DNA of 64,000 nt from Tubulanus polymorphus (taxonomy: Eukaryota > Nemertea > Palaeonemertea > Tubulaniformes > Tubulanidae). Below the pieces are notes generated by a model, which saw only the letters and a list, made by a program, of their open reading frames with translations, made no database searches and was not told the origin of the DNA. Location of the stretch: the NCBI RefSeq assembly GCF_964204645.1, contig NC_134031.1, positions 7,478,501 to 7,542,500 of the forward strand, given 5' to 3'. Within the stretch, counting starts at the first letter, position 1. Each line of letters starts with the position of its first letter. Of this stretch, positions 43,077-54,758 are shown one piece after another. The position numbers and the translations under genes are program-made.

Positions 43077-44895
43077 AACCGGCCTACTGTTTTTCGTTGC
43101 CGTTGTAATAAGTTAACAAAAACGGCTGAATTTTCGCGTCTATGATAAGGCCCCTCAAAGTTGATACCTTGTTTCTTATCAAATCACAAAATCGCCCGCT
43201 CACTCCCGAAAGCCAAAATAAAAAGAAAAAAATTAAGTCCGAAACCCGCATCAGATTGTTTACAGTCGGCTCTTTTTTATATTAGAAACACCTCACGCGC
43301 GCGTTATGACGCGTTGTATAGTAATCTTTTTTTATGCATTTCGCTTTTATCGATAATTAGTAATGTGTATTAGTAATGCACTTATTGGACATTTTAAATT
43401 TTCTATGATGAACTGGAGCCTAATAAGCCAATCAAGTAAAAATTAGCGTAGTGTTGTTTGGTCTATTCAGAGTTTAGATATGATAATAAGAATGACATTC
43501 TAACCTTTCACAAAATCATTGGGCATGTGACCCTGGAGATTATATGCCATTTTAGACTGCATTAGTTTAGAATTGTGTAGTTTAGATGTTTTAGATAAAG
43601 AAAATAAGCAAATGAACATATCTTGGTTCTGCCCACTTAACCTTTTATGGATCGAGACTCCCGACCTCGTCTCATATAAATATTGAACAGTGAATAATTT
43701 TTGGATTTAAAAAGAAAAAACCTCCCCTCGTCTCCATAGAAAATACGAAAATACGAGTTTATTTCTACTTTTTTATTTTAAAAAAGCTCATAACAAAAAA
43801 AAATCGCCCGTCCTCGTCATGTCTAGAAAAGGGGTTTGGATGAGAAACAAGGTATCAACTTTGAAGAGCCTAATGCCTAAGTGTTTGGCATTAGGGGAAG
43901 GGTCAAAATCAAGCGTGTACCCCAGGTGCGTTTTTTTAAGTACTATGTAGCCAATGGCTGTGGGGCTTAGTCTGTCGACTTTCTTCACCCAACCCGATTT
44001 TGTCATAAATTTCAAGTGAATTGGCTGAATTGAATAATGATCGAAGGTACGACGGCTGTATCAACCTACGACATAGATAGATCCTTTCCCACCAAATGAC
44101 AGTGAATTGTAGACGAAGACCCAGCCGCTGAATGATAATCCGAGATATATCTTACTCCCCTCACTTACCAAAACGTAGTCGTATCTGGACTTTACGTCCA
44201 GCGTTAAGATGAGCGCGTTCTAAAATAGTCTGGGTAAACGTTTTAAAGTTTCCAAGAGAGCTTACATATTTTGCTGTGAGCAAACACCGCTGGTGGTGGG
44301 GCTAACTGACGGATCTGTTATTGTTAGCTTGATCGTGATTTTAAGAAATATGGGGTGTGTGTGTATGGGGTATATAGGTTGCCCTGCGAAACAAGGTATG
44401 AATTAGCCTGACGAGGGGCTTGCCTTTTTGTGTGACTAGGGTTATCGGCGTATCGTTTGCTCGATCGCACTCACAATCCTCATTATGCTCATTATTACTT
44501 CGCATTTTGTTTGATTTCCTCCTTTATTCTATTTTCGATGCATAGTACAGATCAATCAAACAAAATGCGAAGGCTCCGAAAATGAACAAAATAGACAAAA
44601 AGTCAGCAGATTAAAATCACGATTAATCAGAAACTTAGCGTTTTCACACATGAAAGTGAAATAAAAAAAACGAAAAATTCATTCTTTAACACTTTTTATT
44701 TGTATGTGCAGTGTATATGAAAATGAGCAGCTAAAATAAAAAAAGATTAATTGTTTTGAAGAAAGAGATTTTTAATAGTGCGAAGTTTTATATTTTCTAC
44801 AAATCAAAAATGAAATTTAATTTACTGAATAACACTTAAAATTAAAAGTAAACAGTAATAACTGGTTAATGTTGTATAAACCGCATCAAACTTAT
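43077..44895. other. Non-coding; inverted repeats
   Basis: No supported gene. An inverted pair of about 30 bp (CTCAAAGTTGATACCTTGT at about 43155, inverse at about 43850) bounds a 720-bp segment, probably a MITE. A perfect 18-bp stem (44498-44515 / 44555-44572, 39-nt loop) built on CGCATTTTGTTTGAT lies further on. A 75-codon minus ORF (43788-44015) overlaps the MITE edge and is probably chance. Confidence 0.55.
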
Positions 44896-45846
44896 TTATT
44901 TCACTGAAATTCTACAGCGGATTTTCATGCAGAAATATTCACGAATTTCCCGTCCCAGTAAAAGATATATGTAGAAATTTATCACATAGTTCCAAACTTG
45001 AAACTGTACAAAAATGTCATGTAGAAGATTTCTCTGTTCTGGGGAGATTGGTAACAATGCAGTAATAGCGGATGGGAGTGTAAATATTGCAAATGCGAGT
45101 GAAACTGTTACAAGCATTATTGTTGTACGTTTTGATTTTATAGTTTTCTGATCAGACGAAACCATACTTGTTCCTCTAAATAACTGAATGACTATGGCAG
45201 AATTTGATGTTAGAATCAAAGATAAAGGCAGAATGAAAACATGAACAACAAATACCGCAAATGTTATTTGATTAAATGATTTATAGTAACATCCGAAAAA
45301 CTGATAATGTATCGATAAAACAGGAGTGAGATATAGAACGAGTACATTCACTGCAGTAATTATCAACATAGCAAATCTAGCAAATCTCGGTGAACATATC
45401 AAACGAGATTTGAACGGGAAGAGCACAACTGCCACACGCTCCAGTGTTATAGCTAGTATCAACCACGCACTATTACTGACTGCAAGTAGCATTACAGATT
45501 CATAAATTTGACAACTGATCGTTGAATTCATCAGTAATATTGGACCATCCTTAACGTGCATGAAAATAAATTGTAAAACAGGCATCAGTGTAAAATCTAT
45601 ACTGTATGTGAAATCACTGATTGACAAAACGATCAAATAGTTAGCGTAAGACAAACCACGGAACCTACGACTTATCATTATCAGGAAAGTAGCCGAATTT
45701 CCAAACGCTCCCAGCATGAACAAGACAGACAGAATGGCCAGTGACACAGTACGGTAGCTTCCAGACCTGTTAACGACAGACATGAGAACGATGTTACTGC
45801 TGTAACTGCTGTAAGGTTGACCAATCTTAATCTGAGTTGAATTCAT
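44896..45846 (-). CDS. Rhodopsin-like GPCR A, intronless
   Basis: 316 residues, seven hydrophobic helices. TM1 has FGNSATFLI (GN motif), TM2 LSISDF (Asp), TM3 ends LERVAVVLFP in place of DRY, TM6 is preceded by a basic SKRTTIM, TM7 reads NFYIYLLLGREI in place of NPxxY, followed by a short amphipathic helix and basic tail. N-terminal N-x-S/T sites (NST, NRS) mark the outside. Class A receptor of a lineage-specific, chemoreceptor- or peptide-receptor-like family; ligand unknown. Closely related to the copy at 58655 (about 87% identical by eye), in opposite orientation. Confidence 0.88.
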   Translation of the reverse strand: MNSTQIKIGQPYSSYSSNIVLMSVVNRSGSYRTVSLAILSVLFMLGAFGNSATFLIMISRRFRGLSYANYLIVLSISDFTYSIDFTLMPVLQFIFMHVKDGPILLMNSTISCQIYESVMLLAVSNSAWLILAITLERVAVVLFPFKSRLICSPRFARFAMLIITAVNVLVLYLTPVLSIHYQFFGCYYKSFNQITFAVFVVHVFILPLSLILTSNSAIVIQLFRGTSMVSSDQKTIKSKRTTIMLVTVSLAFAIFTLPSAITALLPISPEQRNLLHDIFVQFQVWNYVINFYIYLLLGREIREYFCMKIRCRISVK

Positions 45847-47951
45847 GATTCATAATAATCAACTGTTGAAGGTTTGGACTGATTGTATCAAAAGATTGGT
45901 GTAAATTGAAGCCACGTCTTATTTATTGAAGCCAACAATTCATTGTTCGCATAAAATGAAAAATCGTTCTCGGAAGTATAACACAATTTAGATTTGTATT
46001 AGTTTATCATTGTGTATAATATAAATGTTACTAAATTAGATATGAATATTCGTTGTACAAGAATTCAGTGTAAATGGTAAAACATCGTTATAGGAGATTA
46101 GCTGAACAGGTTAGAAATTGTTAACACAAGTTGAATTCGTTCTAAGATCCGTCAGAATCCGATACCCCCTAATCCGCCTTTGCATCATTGCTCACGCCCG
46201 TGCTGAGTGCAGGATCTATTTCCAGGAGCGGTTCATAAAAAATGTTAATGTTAAACTGCCGACTAAAATCTCTAATGATAGGGGACCTATACGGCATATT
46301 GTTAGGCCAAACATAAGATGATATGGTACCGGTCATGGTACTGTCCGCCCGAGTACACTTCTTCAAGAAAACGATTAAAATGAGTTTTTGGTAGCTGAGC
46401 AGTGGTCACGACCCCTGAACCCCCCCCCCCTGCATCCGCGCCTGAAGTGGGGTCTTGAGTAGCGAAAGTGCCTTTCAAAGTCAGCGGCAAAAAATTTGGG
46501 TTAAGATTTTGCAATATAATTAATCATTACTATTTGGTTTTTTTGCATTATCAATTTTTTAATGCCCTCGTGAACCGCTGGCGGGAGGTATGTACCGCCT
46601 AATCTACTTACATAACTTCTCACGCTATGCCCCCATCATTGGAACCTTATCTTAAACTGATTTCTTAACTTCCCAGTTTGTACCAAGTACCACAGAGGTT
46701 GGAATTGAAAAGTCCATCCAAATTCAATTAAAAGAAAGATTTCGTAGAACTATCATACTGTTACAGTGCAGTGTGTACTACAGACCCTTCCAGAGTACAT
46801 TTGCTTTACGGTTGGTTTCGAAGCCTGCACAGCAGCGTTGGACATTGATCGCCAGGCCGTCTGTTAATTGCATCCAGCTTATGTATCGATGTTAATCTGG
46901 CAGGACTTCATCTGGCACTTAATGGAGTCTCACTGTCGGAAGCAGGGTATGTGACCTTCCCTTAGCTGGCCGTAGAACATGCATTTTGGGATGCGGCTCT
47001 CCATACGCACATGGATATTAGATGTACGTTTAGTGCATGTCAAAACTAGTCAGCTATTGTTATATTCGAGATACATTCTTCTCAATTTTGAAGCATCACG
47101 ATTGACATTCACCGACGACTCGAAATGCCGTTACATAAAGTAAATACCAACTAACTTCATTTTCTAATTTGAGAATTTATTGGTGGCATAGACGGTAGGA
47201 TGATTGTTTATGTGTACGTTTGGGGCGTTAGTTGCCACGAGTGAAGTCCAGAGTTAAAAGGAAATAATGGTAAAACGAGTGTAGGCTAACATTCCTCGGA
47301 TACAGGACTCCCTCCAAAATGCTAAAAGCCCTACTGCGGCTACTAAACCTCGGATACGTGAATTGAATTAGCAACGGAAATTGCTACACACGAATACTCT
47401 CGGAGGTTCCTTCGCACAAATCTACGAAACGTCTTCATTTTACGTGTGAAAATGCGAAAATTGTACAACTCTATCGAATTTTATAAACATATTTCATGTA
47501 GCTCTTACCCTTGAAACCTGAAGAGATTTTAACCAAGTTCGAGATTAGATTCGTTGTGTGTATAATCGATAGGCTCTGCTTCATCTGATGCGTTTGCGTC
47601 TGGTTTATCAGCGTATTGCCCAATGGTTATATCTGGTAGCCGATCGCATGGAAAAACGCCAAAGAAAGACGCTTTTAGATATTCCTCTATTATAACTATT
47701 AACATATCGCAAGCGAATTTATTAACGTTACAATCTCATGGCTGAATCGAAAAAACTATTACTTTACTTTACTTTTGCTTTATTTGACAAACTCTTGGTC
47801 TTAATACAAAGACAATTCGAGTGATACAGTATACATAAAAATAAATACATTATATATAGGACGCGCAGTAGATAGATACATAATTACACATTGATTTTCA
47901 TGTGAGCTATCAATTGAAAAGTTTCAAAATTCTACCAACAAAAATACACAG
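45847..47951. other. Intergenic DNA
   Basis: The first 100 bp or so are the receptor's 5' flank, similar to the flank of the second copy (TTCAACAGTT, AAGACGTGGCTT). A C12 run at about 46419 followed by TGCATCCGCGCCTG looks like a repeat tail. No gene supported; short ORFs at 46118-46514 are not convincing. Confidence 0.5.
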
Positions 47952-47974
47952 TTTACGGAGTTCGGCTCCGTAAA
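47952..47974 (+). promoter_or_regulatory. Perfect hairpin in the leader of the RING-like gene
   Basis: TTTACGGAG / CTCCGTAAA, a 9-bp stem with a 5-nt loop (TTCGG), ending two bases before the first ATG (47977) and 14 before the second (47989). In RNA it would lie at the start site and could affect translation; it could equally be a palindromic protein-binding site. Confidence 0.8.
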
Positions 47975-47976
47975 TT

Positions 47977-48540
47977 ATGATTTACAAAATGTCTGGCAAA
48001 TTTTTCACCGTTGAAAATATTTTCCGCAAAGGATCAGTTACCACGGAACATATCGACTTTGAAGATATCGACTGGTCTACCGGATTTGCAATTTGCAAAT
48101 ATTGTAATACGTCAATTACATACGGTAGTTTTCAAGTAACGACGTGTTGCAAGAAACCGATTTGTCAAGATTGCTGGTTAGTGAATGCTCAGTGGTTAAG
48201 CGTTCAACATGATTTCGAATGCCCTATCGAGGATTGTGTCGCACATTTTAGGATTATCAAACGTATAGCAAAAAAAGACTGTTATCGCTGTCACGCGCGA
48301 GAGGATTTGCTTCATTGTTGTGATAAAACTATATGTTGGTCGTGTTTAAGAGACGTCGGAACGTATGACGGGTACGAAGAAAACTTTTGTTTTACTTGTA
48401 GAACCAATTTTTGTAAAATGAATACGTGTTCGGTATGTTTGGAAATTACTAGACAAAAGACAGACTGCTGCGGTACTTATATTCATATTTTGTGCGCGAA
48501 GGAAATTGGAGTGAAATCGTGTGTAAATTGTGAATTTTAA
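47977..48540 (+). CDS. Cys-rich RING/zinc-finger protein, intronless
   Basis: 187 codons (175 if the second ATG, before SGKFF, is used). About 30 cysteines in three blocks: CKYCNTSI...CCKKPICQDC...CPIEDC (about 40-90), CYRCHAREDLLHCCDKTICWSC (about 103-125) and CSVCLEITRQKTDCCGTYIH...C (about 148-185). Spacing suggests RING-like or treble-clef zinc sites, hence a possible ubiquitin ligase; that is inference. No introns, no membrane segment. AATAAA follows at 48546, a few bases after the stop: a compact unit of viral style. RING proteins are abundant in malacoherpesviruses, so a captured viral gene is possible; the family is not proven. Confidence 0.65.
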   Translation: MIYKMSGKFFTVENIFRKGSVTTEHIDFEDIDWSTGFAICKYCNTSITYGSFQVTTCCKKPICQDCWLVNAQWLSVQHDFECPIEDCVAHFRIIKRIAKKDCYRCHAREDLLHCCDKTICWSCLRDVGTYDGYEENFCFTCRTNFCKMNTCSVCLEITRQKTDCCGTYIHILCAKEIGVKSCVNCEF

Positions 48541-48545
48541 CGGTC

Positions 48546-48551
48546 AATAAA
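48546..48551 (+). terminator. Polyadenylation signal of RING-like gene
   Basis: AATAAA six bases after the TAA stop, followed by a T-rich/GT-rich stretch as expected for a cleavage signal. Confidence 0.6.
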
Positions 48552-48774
48552 CGTTTTTTTCTTATTGTTTTATATTGTTTTTGTTTGTTTTTTGTGGTTT
48601 CTTCGTTTCACTCGTACTCGTGATTTCTGGAAAAGAAAGCGCCATCTAGGATTCAACTTCACTTCCCTCTCCCCTCCACATACGCATAGGATCGCGTAAT
48701 AGTGACGCCATCTAGGGAATTAATCAGACCACTGAATTGATTTGGATTCTCCCACCTCCCCTAGAGAAAAAAAA

Positions 48775-48882
48775 AATCTTAAGGAAAATATCTTGAGAAA
48801 AATATCTTAAGGAAAAAATCTTGAGAAAAAATCTCAAGACAAACGTCTTAAGACATACGTCTTAACACAAACGTCTTAAGAA
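48775..48882. repeat. Eight palindromic TCTTAAG-type sites at 14-bp spacing
   Basis: TCTTAAG, TCTTGAG or TCTCAAG motifs start at 48777, 48791, 48805, 48819, 48832, 48846, 48860 and 48874: spacing 14, 14, 14, 13, 14, 14, 14. The linkers drift (GAAAATA, AAAAATC, ACAAACG), while the palindrome is kept. It lies about 70 bp upstream of a TATA box, so a cluster of dimer-binding sites is the natural reading. Confidence 0.85.
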
Positions 48883-48950
48883 AGTCCTCCTCACTCCTCC
48901 TCCACCCTCCACTGTGGCCCCATAGTGACATACCCTAACTACTCGCAGAA

Positions 48951-49070
48951 AACTATATAAACGCCGTCTTTTGTAATAGAGCTCACTCGTAATGTCTTTC
49001 GAGACCTAAGTGGGAAATTTATCAATTCTATGTTGTATTTCTATTTTTCTATAATAAAGACTTGTATTAA
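48951..49070 (+). promoter_or_regulatory. TATA box and near-empty transcription unit
   Basis: CTATATAAACGCC at about 48952 is a strong TATA-type core promoter. About 40 bp later comes ATGTCTTTCGAGACC followed directly by a stop (five codons), and about 70 bp further AATAAAGACTTGTATT then an A-run. It looks like a promoter and poly(A) site with the coding part lost, or a short non-coding RNA. Confidence 0.5.
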
Positions 49071-49968
49071 AAAAACGAAAATGCCTTTCGTGGATGGATA
49101 AGGCACGAATACTTATACAAAGTAAAGGTACGACGAATATTTCCGAGGCGCAAGAGGAAATAAATGTACTGGAAATTTCAATCAGTAACCAGGATGTGCT
49201 GGCGTCAATCAGAACCATGAAAAATTGACACGTTCTGGGTTATACTAATCCATTTCGATGGAATCAAATCAAATGATCAGAATCAAACCACGAAATGTAG
49301 TAAATGTTCAACCAAGGCTGGAACTAGCAATACAATCGACCAAAATAACCTGAAAATGCTTACTAACGAATAGCACTAAAGAAAATCCCAATACGGAAAA
49401 TTGGCCTTGGACCGAAGAGGCCGGTGATCACGATGAAACTAAGGAATATTGAAATACCAATCTCAAGCCCCATGTTAACATCATTATCGCCCATCCCCGA
49501 CAAGCCGCAGATACAAAACATTGCTGCCTGTCACTCAACCAATATCACAACTTAGAATTTCTAAGTTTCCCAGAAATAGGAACTGGCAGGTTGATGAAGA
49601 GGGAGGTAAAACAGAACAAGCAACAAAGAGAAAAGTCAATATTTGCTCAGACTGTGGAAACTATTTGGTGTGAAATAGTTTCCACAAAGTATCTAGCGTA
49701 CTATCGGAGAGAATTGTAACGTTGTCCTTTCTTGGGTCGATGTATACTTCACGAATAAAACCAGTAAACCAGTCGAATGCAACGTTTAGAGTATATGAAT
49801 ATCTTTCTACTGCAGCTTACAGAAAATGTCCATTAAAATCTTTACCAGGGCTCTACCAGAATCTCTCAAAAACTCCCCCGAACATTCAGAATTGTTGCCT
49901 GTTTGTACCAATCTATCTTCCTAGTGTCAAAATAATAATTTACTACTTCCAAGAAACAAATTTTCTAA
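49071..49968. other. Non-coding
   Basis: No convincing gene; short minus- and plus-strand ORFs lack any recognisable feature. Confidence 0.45.
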
Positions 49969-50151
49969 CTGACAATTCGACGGGGAAAACCGGAACAACT
50001 TATTTCTGACTGACAATCCGACGGAGAAAACCAGAAAAATTATTTCTTATAGACAACTTGACGAGGAAAAACCAGAACAATTATTTTTGATAGACAGCTT
50101 GACCAGGAAAAACCAGCACAATTATTTTTGATAGACAACTTGACCAGGAAA
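49969..50151. repeat. Minisatellite, about 41 bp x 4.5
   Basis: Units of the form GACAACTTGACGAGGAAAAACCAG + AACAATTATTTTTGATA, diverging progressively from left to right. Confidence 0.8.
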
Positions 50152-50618
50152 TGAATGTGAATATGAATTTCTTTTCACTTCAAATAACAATCATATAATA
50201 CAAAGATTATGTCAGATTACATTTATATGCATTGAATGTGAAGGACACTCCTTGAGCCATAAGGCTGTACAAGAGGAGCGCCCTATGAAGAATGAATGAT
50301 TCATAATAACAATAGTTATAATCAGTAATGATAATAATAATAGATGTAAATAATAATCATAACAATTATAATGAAGATTATTATTATAATATAATATAAT
50401 GATAATAATTAAGATGATAATAATGATAGAAGTTTTAATGATAATAATTTAAAATGGAAAGAAAGGCATGACAAAATATAATGTAATAATAATGTTTAAC
50501 AGGTAATCCATAGTGACAAAATATAATTTTACAACAATATTCAACAAGAAATCCGTAATGATTGTATTACATGTAATGATAATAATGGTTATAATAATAA
50601 TGATCATAATGGTGATGA
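50152..50618. repeat. AT-rich ATAATAATG-type simple repeat
   Basis: Degenerate TAATAATGATAAT repeats from about 50290 to 50620, without coding potential. Confidence 0.75.
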
Positions 50619-51022
50619 TTGTCGAAGACTGAGCGACAAAAGACTAACAAATGGACAACGCTTAACGTAAAACTCTTAATAACCGGCAGAGAATTTCAAA
50701 CAGTTCTTGAAATGTTTGGATTTTTTAGAAAATTGTTTCTGAAAATAATGAACTTCAGAGTTCAGTACCCTGGATTTTTATGCGCGCGGCAAAAACTGAC
50801 CACCGATTTTCATATCGCTCTCATGTCGCATTGTTGCAAATTTGAGAAATGATCTTTGCATAAATGAAAACTAAAGATTCTCCCGGTTTAAATGTTGCAA
50901 AAATTGTCAAAATCTATCCAGGGACAGATGAGATATGATAAAACACGCATCACAAATAGTTTTTAAAAAGGAGAAAAAATGACCTAACAATAAAAGATAA
51001 AAGTACCCTAATAAAATGGTGG

Positions 51023-51271
51023 CTAGCAACTGTACGGTTTATTGCCCGAGTAACTAGACGGGCGAGTATAAGCAGTTATACGCGCATCAGGTACATTACC
51101 CATGTTCGGTATCAAATGTTTAACCCTATCACGTCGACAAATCACGCAATTTTGTATGACACTTCTGACTAAGCTACGACCTTTGACAGGCCCAAGTTTC
51201 TGTCGGACCTCAGCCAAGACGTGCTCGGGACCGGCATGTAGTAACGCTTCATGAGTCTCGGCAATAACCAA
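51023..51271 (-). pseudogene. BEL/Pao integrase zinc-binding domain
   Basis: HEALLHAGPEHVLAEVRQK then CVICRR: the H2C2 zinc finger typical of retroviral-type integrases. The DDE core is not recognisable downstream (below 51023), so the integrase is truncated. Confidence 0.75.
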
Positions 51272-51620
51272 ACGAGAAACATGATGCCCAAACGGTAAGA
51301 TTACTTGATGTCAGGCTTCTAATAGTATGTCGGCTTTCGCAGGTCTACCGCCTACTTTCAATACCCCATCACCAAAGATCGGACGTAGAGGTTATATGGG
51401 ACCTTTCCTTGATAAAGTACCCTTACATTGCAGAGATCCAATCTCATCTCCGTAACCCTCACGCTGAGCGAATTTAATGAGACAGCGTTGCGCTTCGCTA
51501 AGCTCAGATGGCAATAAGTTTCGACCACCCTTGCCACCATCAACGTTTAACCGAGGGACCAATGATTACGGCCCTAATTACCCTACATGGCAACGTAACT
51601 CGTACCATGATGAGAACCTA

Positions 51621-52404
51621 TCAATTTATATTCACCAACTGAAACACATTATCAAATACAGAATCCAAGTTTTTGTTTACAACGGAACTAGCATATGCAC
51701 ATTTTTTAATATTTTCACGATCGATCAGGGGTCCATGAGCTATTGACTGATTAGGCCACTCATCTACCGGTACCTCATTTGCCGAATACAAGAAATCAGG
51801 TCCACGGAGCAAACGTGAACTGGTATGAATTTCGGCAGCAGGCAAACCATGTGTACAGAATGTCAGCCGGGTTTACACAAGATGGAACATACATCCACTG
51901 CTCGGCCGAAGTATGAAGTAATATCTTACTTAATCTGTTTGCGACGAACGTCTTGAACCTGGTTAAACTATTATTGATGTATCTGAGGACCGTAACAGCG
52001 TCCGACCAGTATAAAATGCGAAGAAATTTCAACTCTGGTAGTTCGTTCTTCAAAGTTTAGGCAAGTTTCACACCAAGAACAGCTCCTTCAAGCTCCAACT
52101 TCGGTACTGTGATCATGCGTACAGGAGCAACTCGAGTCTTTGAAGCCAAGAAAGAACAACTGATGTCTCCAGAGAGGTGTTTCATGCGGAGATCAGCCAC
52201 AGCTCCAAACCCTTTCTCCGACGCATCAAAGAAGGTATGTAATTCAACCAATGTTTCACCCACAACCAAACCAAGTTGATGTTCCAGACGAAAGTCGGCT
52301 AAAAATACGAGCTCCGCTGCCCATTCTTGCCATGTAATGAAACACTCACCGGAGAGCTCATCATCCCAGTCGAAATTTTGCGCCACATTTCTTGTATCAA
52401 GCAT
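51621..52404 (-). pseudogene. BEL/Pao RNase H / peptidase A17-like region
   Basis: 52057-52404 has ELHTFFDASEKGFGAVA (first Asp) and KTRVAPVRMITVPKLELEGA, the hallmark of BEL/Pao pol; 51796-52053 continues with YWSDAVTVLRYINN (Asp) and VPSCVNPADI. Stops and frame changes separate the pieces. Confidence 0.85.
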
Positions 52405-53523
52405 TTAGCTTGAACGCAAACGGCGATGCAAACCCCAACGGATCGAAAATTGAGCTGGCGATACTTACGACAAGGTTCTTCGTAGGAACACCTTCTTTCA
52501 AAACAGGTTTTATTACAAAGTTGTCAGATTCCGCATCCCACTTGATACCCAGTCAGTTCAACCGGGAACGCTGCCTCCGTTTGTGACCTTAGGATAGCAA
52601 GCTCAGTCTATCTACGCGCAATGGTGACTAGAAAGTTGCCTCTTGACATCAGTCTCATTAAAAGCTACCAAAAACCTAATCGTGACAATGTAAATAAAAC
52701 CCGATCAAGACTGTATATATGTAAGTGTACAAACATGTATTCAATATTCACGTGTCTGTGCCGCTTTCTTACTGACGGTCTATCAATACGCATAGCACTG
52801 TCCGTTTGATTGCGATACATTCACGGACCTTACTCACTTTATATTAGAAACACATAACTGCTCCCAGTGTAAAATTTATACTTTGAGGCAAATTCAGCAC
52901 CAGATGTGAAGTACCAACTGCGCACCCCTTGACGGAGAAACCCATCCTCATTGGAGCTGCACCGTCGATGTCATACAACTACACTTCGGATACCCCAGGG
53001 CCATCCTCTCATCTGGAAAATTTGCGTTTCGAAATGTACTTTCTTCCTATCTAGTCAACACGCGGGATCATCAACTTAGAGGACTTCTACATCAACATCT
53101 ACCCGAAAAAAAAACCACAATAAACTATCGGACTATTTACACGTAGAAAACGACCAAAAAAATATAAAAATGGACAAAATGATCTTGTAATATAGCTATT
53201 TCCAGAATCTCATTGTATTAAATTAGGCAGCCAGAAAAATTCATCCTAATCAGTCGCTTGCCGGTTCAGACTGAATGGAAGATTGTTTGGATGAACCGGA
53301 ACCGAATTTCCAATTATGTACTTCGATTTTAAAATATTCTGTTAACTCGACCGCCGATCACACATCTATATCTGTACTTCGATTTCCGATTTCAAAATCA
53401 AACCCCCTGTTTCGCTCCCGGCAGGTGTGGTGGGTCTGTAAGGGACACTCAATCGAAAAATCAAACAAAATTTACCAGCCAAATAAATAAATAATGGGGA
53501 CAATCCCTATTTTAAGATCAAGA

Positions 53524-54249
53524 TCAAGATCGAGTTCTGGTCGAGCTCTTTCTTCGCGTAATGTGTGCCAAGACTTCTCGACTGTTTGACATCCATTTCG
53601 TCAGGTGAAATCCTCCCTTCGTAAGGATTACTGTTATTTCTTTTGCGCCAAAAATATGTACGGTCATCTTGTAGACGTCTGGATCCGATTCTTCTCGAAT
53701 ATCGTCTTGCCACAAGAATAATAGTGAATTTGATTCAGACTCGGGTACTTTCACTTGGTTGAACATACACTATACATCTGCGACAAACGCGATAGCCCCG
53801 AGTCTGAAACGTTGTAAGACCCCGAAAAGACTATTCAATAGATCTGGTCCAGTCAGTTACCGATTGGTAAGACTAACGCCGTTGCATAAAGCCGCAGCGT
53901 CAAACACAACTCTGACTTTGCCCGGCTTGTTAGGATTTGTTGTACCTGCACGATGCGGCAAATACCAGGTTTTCTTGCCCCTAGTCATCAGGTCATCCCC
54001 CGTGAGCTTACGGGCATGGCCCTTTTCAATGTAGCTATTGACTGTTTTGCAATAAGCTTCACGGAGTATCGGGTCATTCTCGAGCTGTTTCTTAAGATTT
54101 TTAAAACGGATTTTTGCAGATTATTAGGCATTTGCGAATCAGTGTTATGCCACAGAATACCTACCTCATATTTGCCTTGGTTGAGTCTATACGATTCGTT
54201 CAAAATAGAAATAGCGCGACGATCCTCGACAGACCATAGTATATAGGGT
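53524..54249 (-). pseudogene. BEL/Pao reverse transcriptase, internal deletion
   Basis: The N-terminal part (53988-54249) has SVEDRRAISILNESYRL; translation on to 53767 shows WYLPH, RVVFDAAAL and TGPDLLNSLFGVLQRFR. Then 53524-53766 has MFNQVKVPESES, VYKMTVHIFGA and directly GGFHLTKWMSNSREVL. The segment that should hold the catalytic YxDD between HIFGA and GGFHL is missing, so this RT is dead. Confidence 0.85.
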
Positions 54250-54427
54250 TTAGTTGTTTCAATTACTGAACTAATTGATACTTTTGATAATGGTGTTAAA
54301 AATCCTAAAATATTCAATACAGTTTTAAAATTTTAAAGGAACTTTAGATGAAAACATAATAAATATTCTTAAAACTCCTTTCAATGAAAGAAATGATGAT
54401 ATAATACTTTCAAAAGATTATAATGAT

Positions 54428-54706
54428 TTGATTAACTTAAGAATTGAAAAAAGACAATTATATTGTTTCAATTTTGATAATAAACAAATTATCTACAATG
54501 AAAATTCATCAAATATTGGTATTCAATGTGAATTAGATAATGAAAAATCATTTAAAGATATTGCAGTTCAATGTAATTTAGATGATGAATTTAGAAAATT
54601 CAATCCTAATGAAAAAGTGCATTGTTATTGCGGAGGTAAATATTTAAAATCACATAAATCAAAGCATTATGAAACAATTAAACATAAAAACTGGCGTAAA
54701 GAGTAA
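54428..54706 (+). CDS. Polinton-like zinc-finger ORF fragment
   Basis: 92 codons ending at 54706; the same frame extends upstream to about 54254 with one stop near 54335. Contains a repeated motif (IGIQCELDNE / IAVQCNLDDE) and a C-terminal Cys/His finger CYCGGKYLKSHKSKH...H. Composition matches Polinton or large-virus genes rather than the surrounding retroelement. No exact counterpart was found in the Polinton at 14.6-43.1 kb. Confidence 0.5.
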   Translation: MINLRIEKRQLYCFNFDNKQIIYNENSSNIGIQCELDNEKSFKDIAVQCNLDDEFRKFNPNEKVHCYCGGKYLKSHKSKHYETIKHKNWRKE

Positions 54707-54758
54707 CAATTCTACATTATAATTATTGAATTAAGTTAAATGATTTAAACATCTAATA

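Noticed and set aside
43788..44015. 75-codon minus-strand gene
   Set aside because: Overlaps the inverted-repeat edge of a probable MITE; composition and context give no support.
49722..50009. 95-codon plus-strand ORF
   Set aside because: Its C-terminal part is the 41-bp minisatellite and the rest has no motif.
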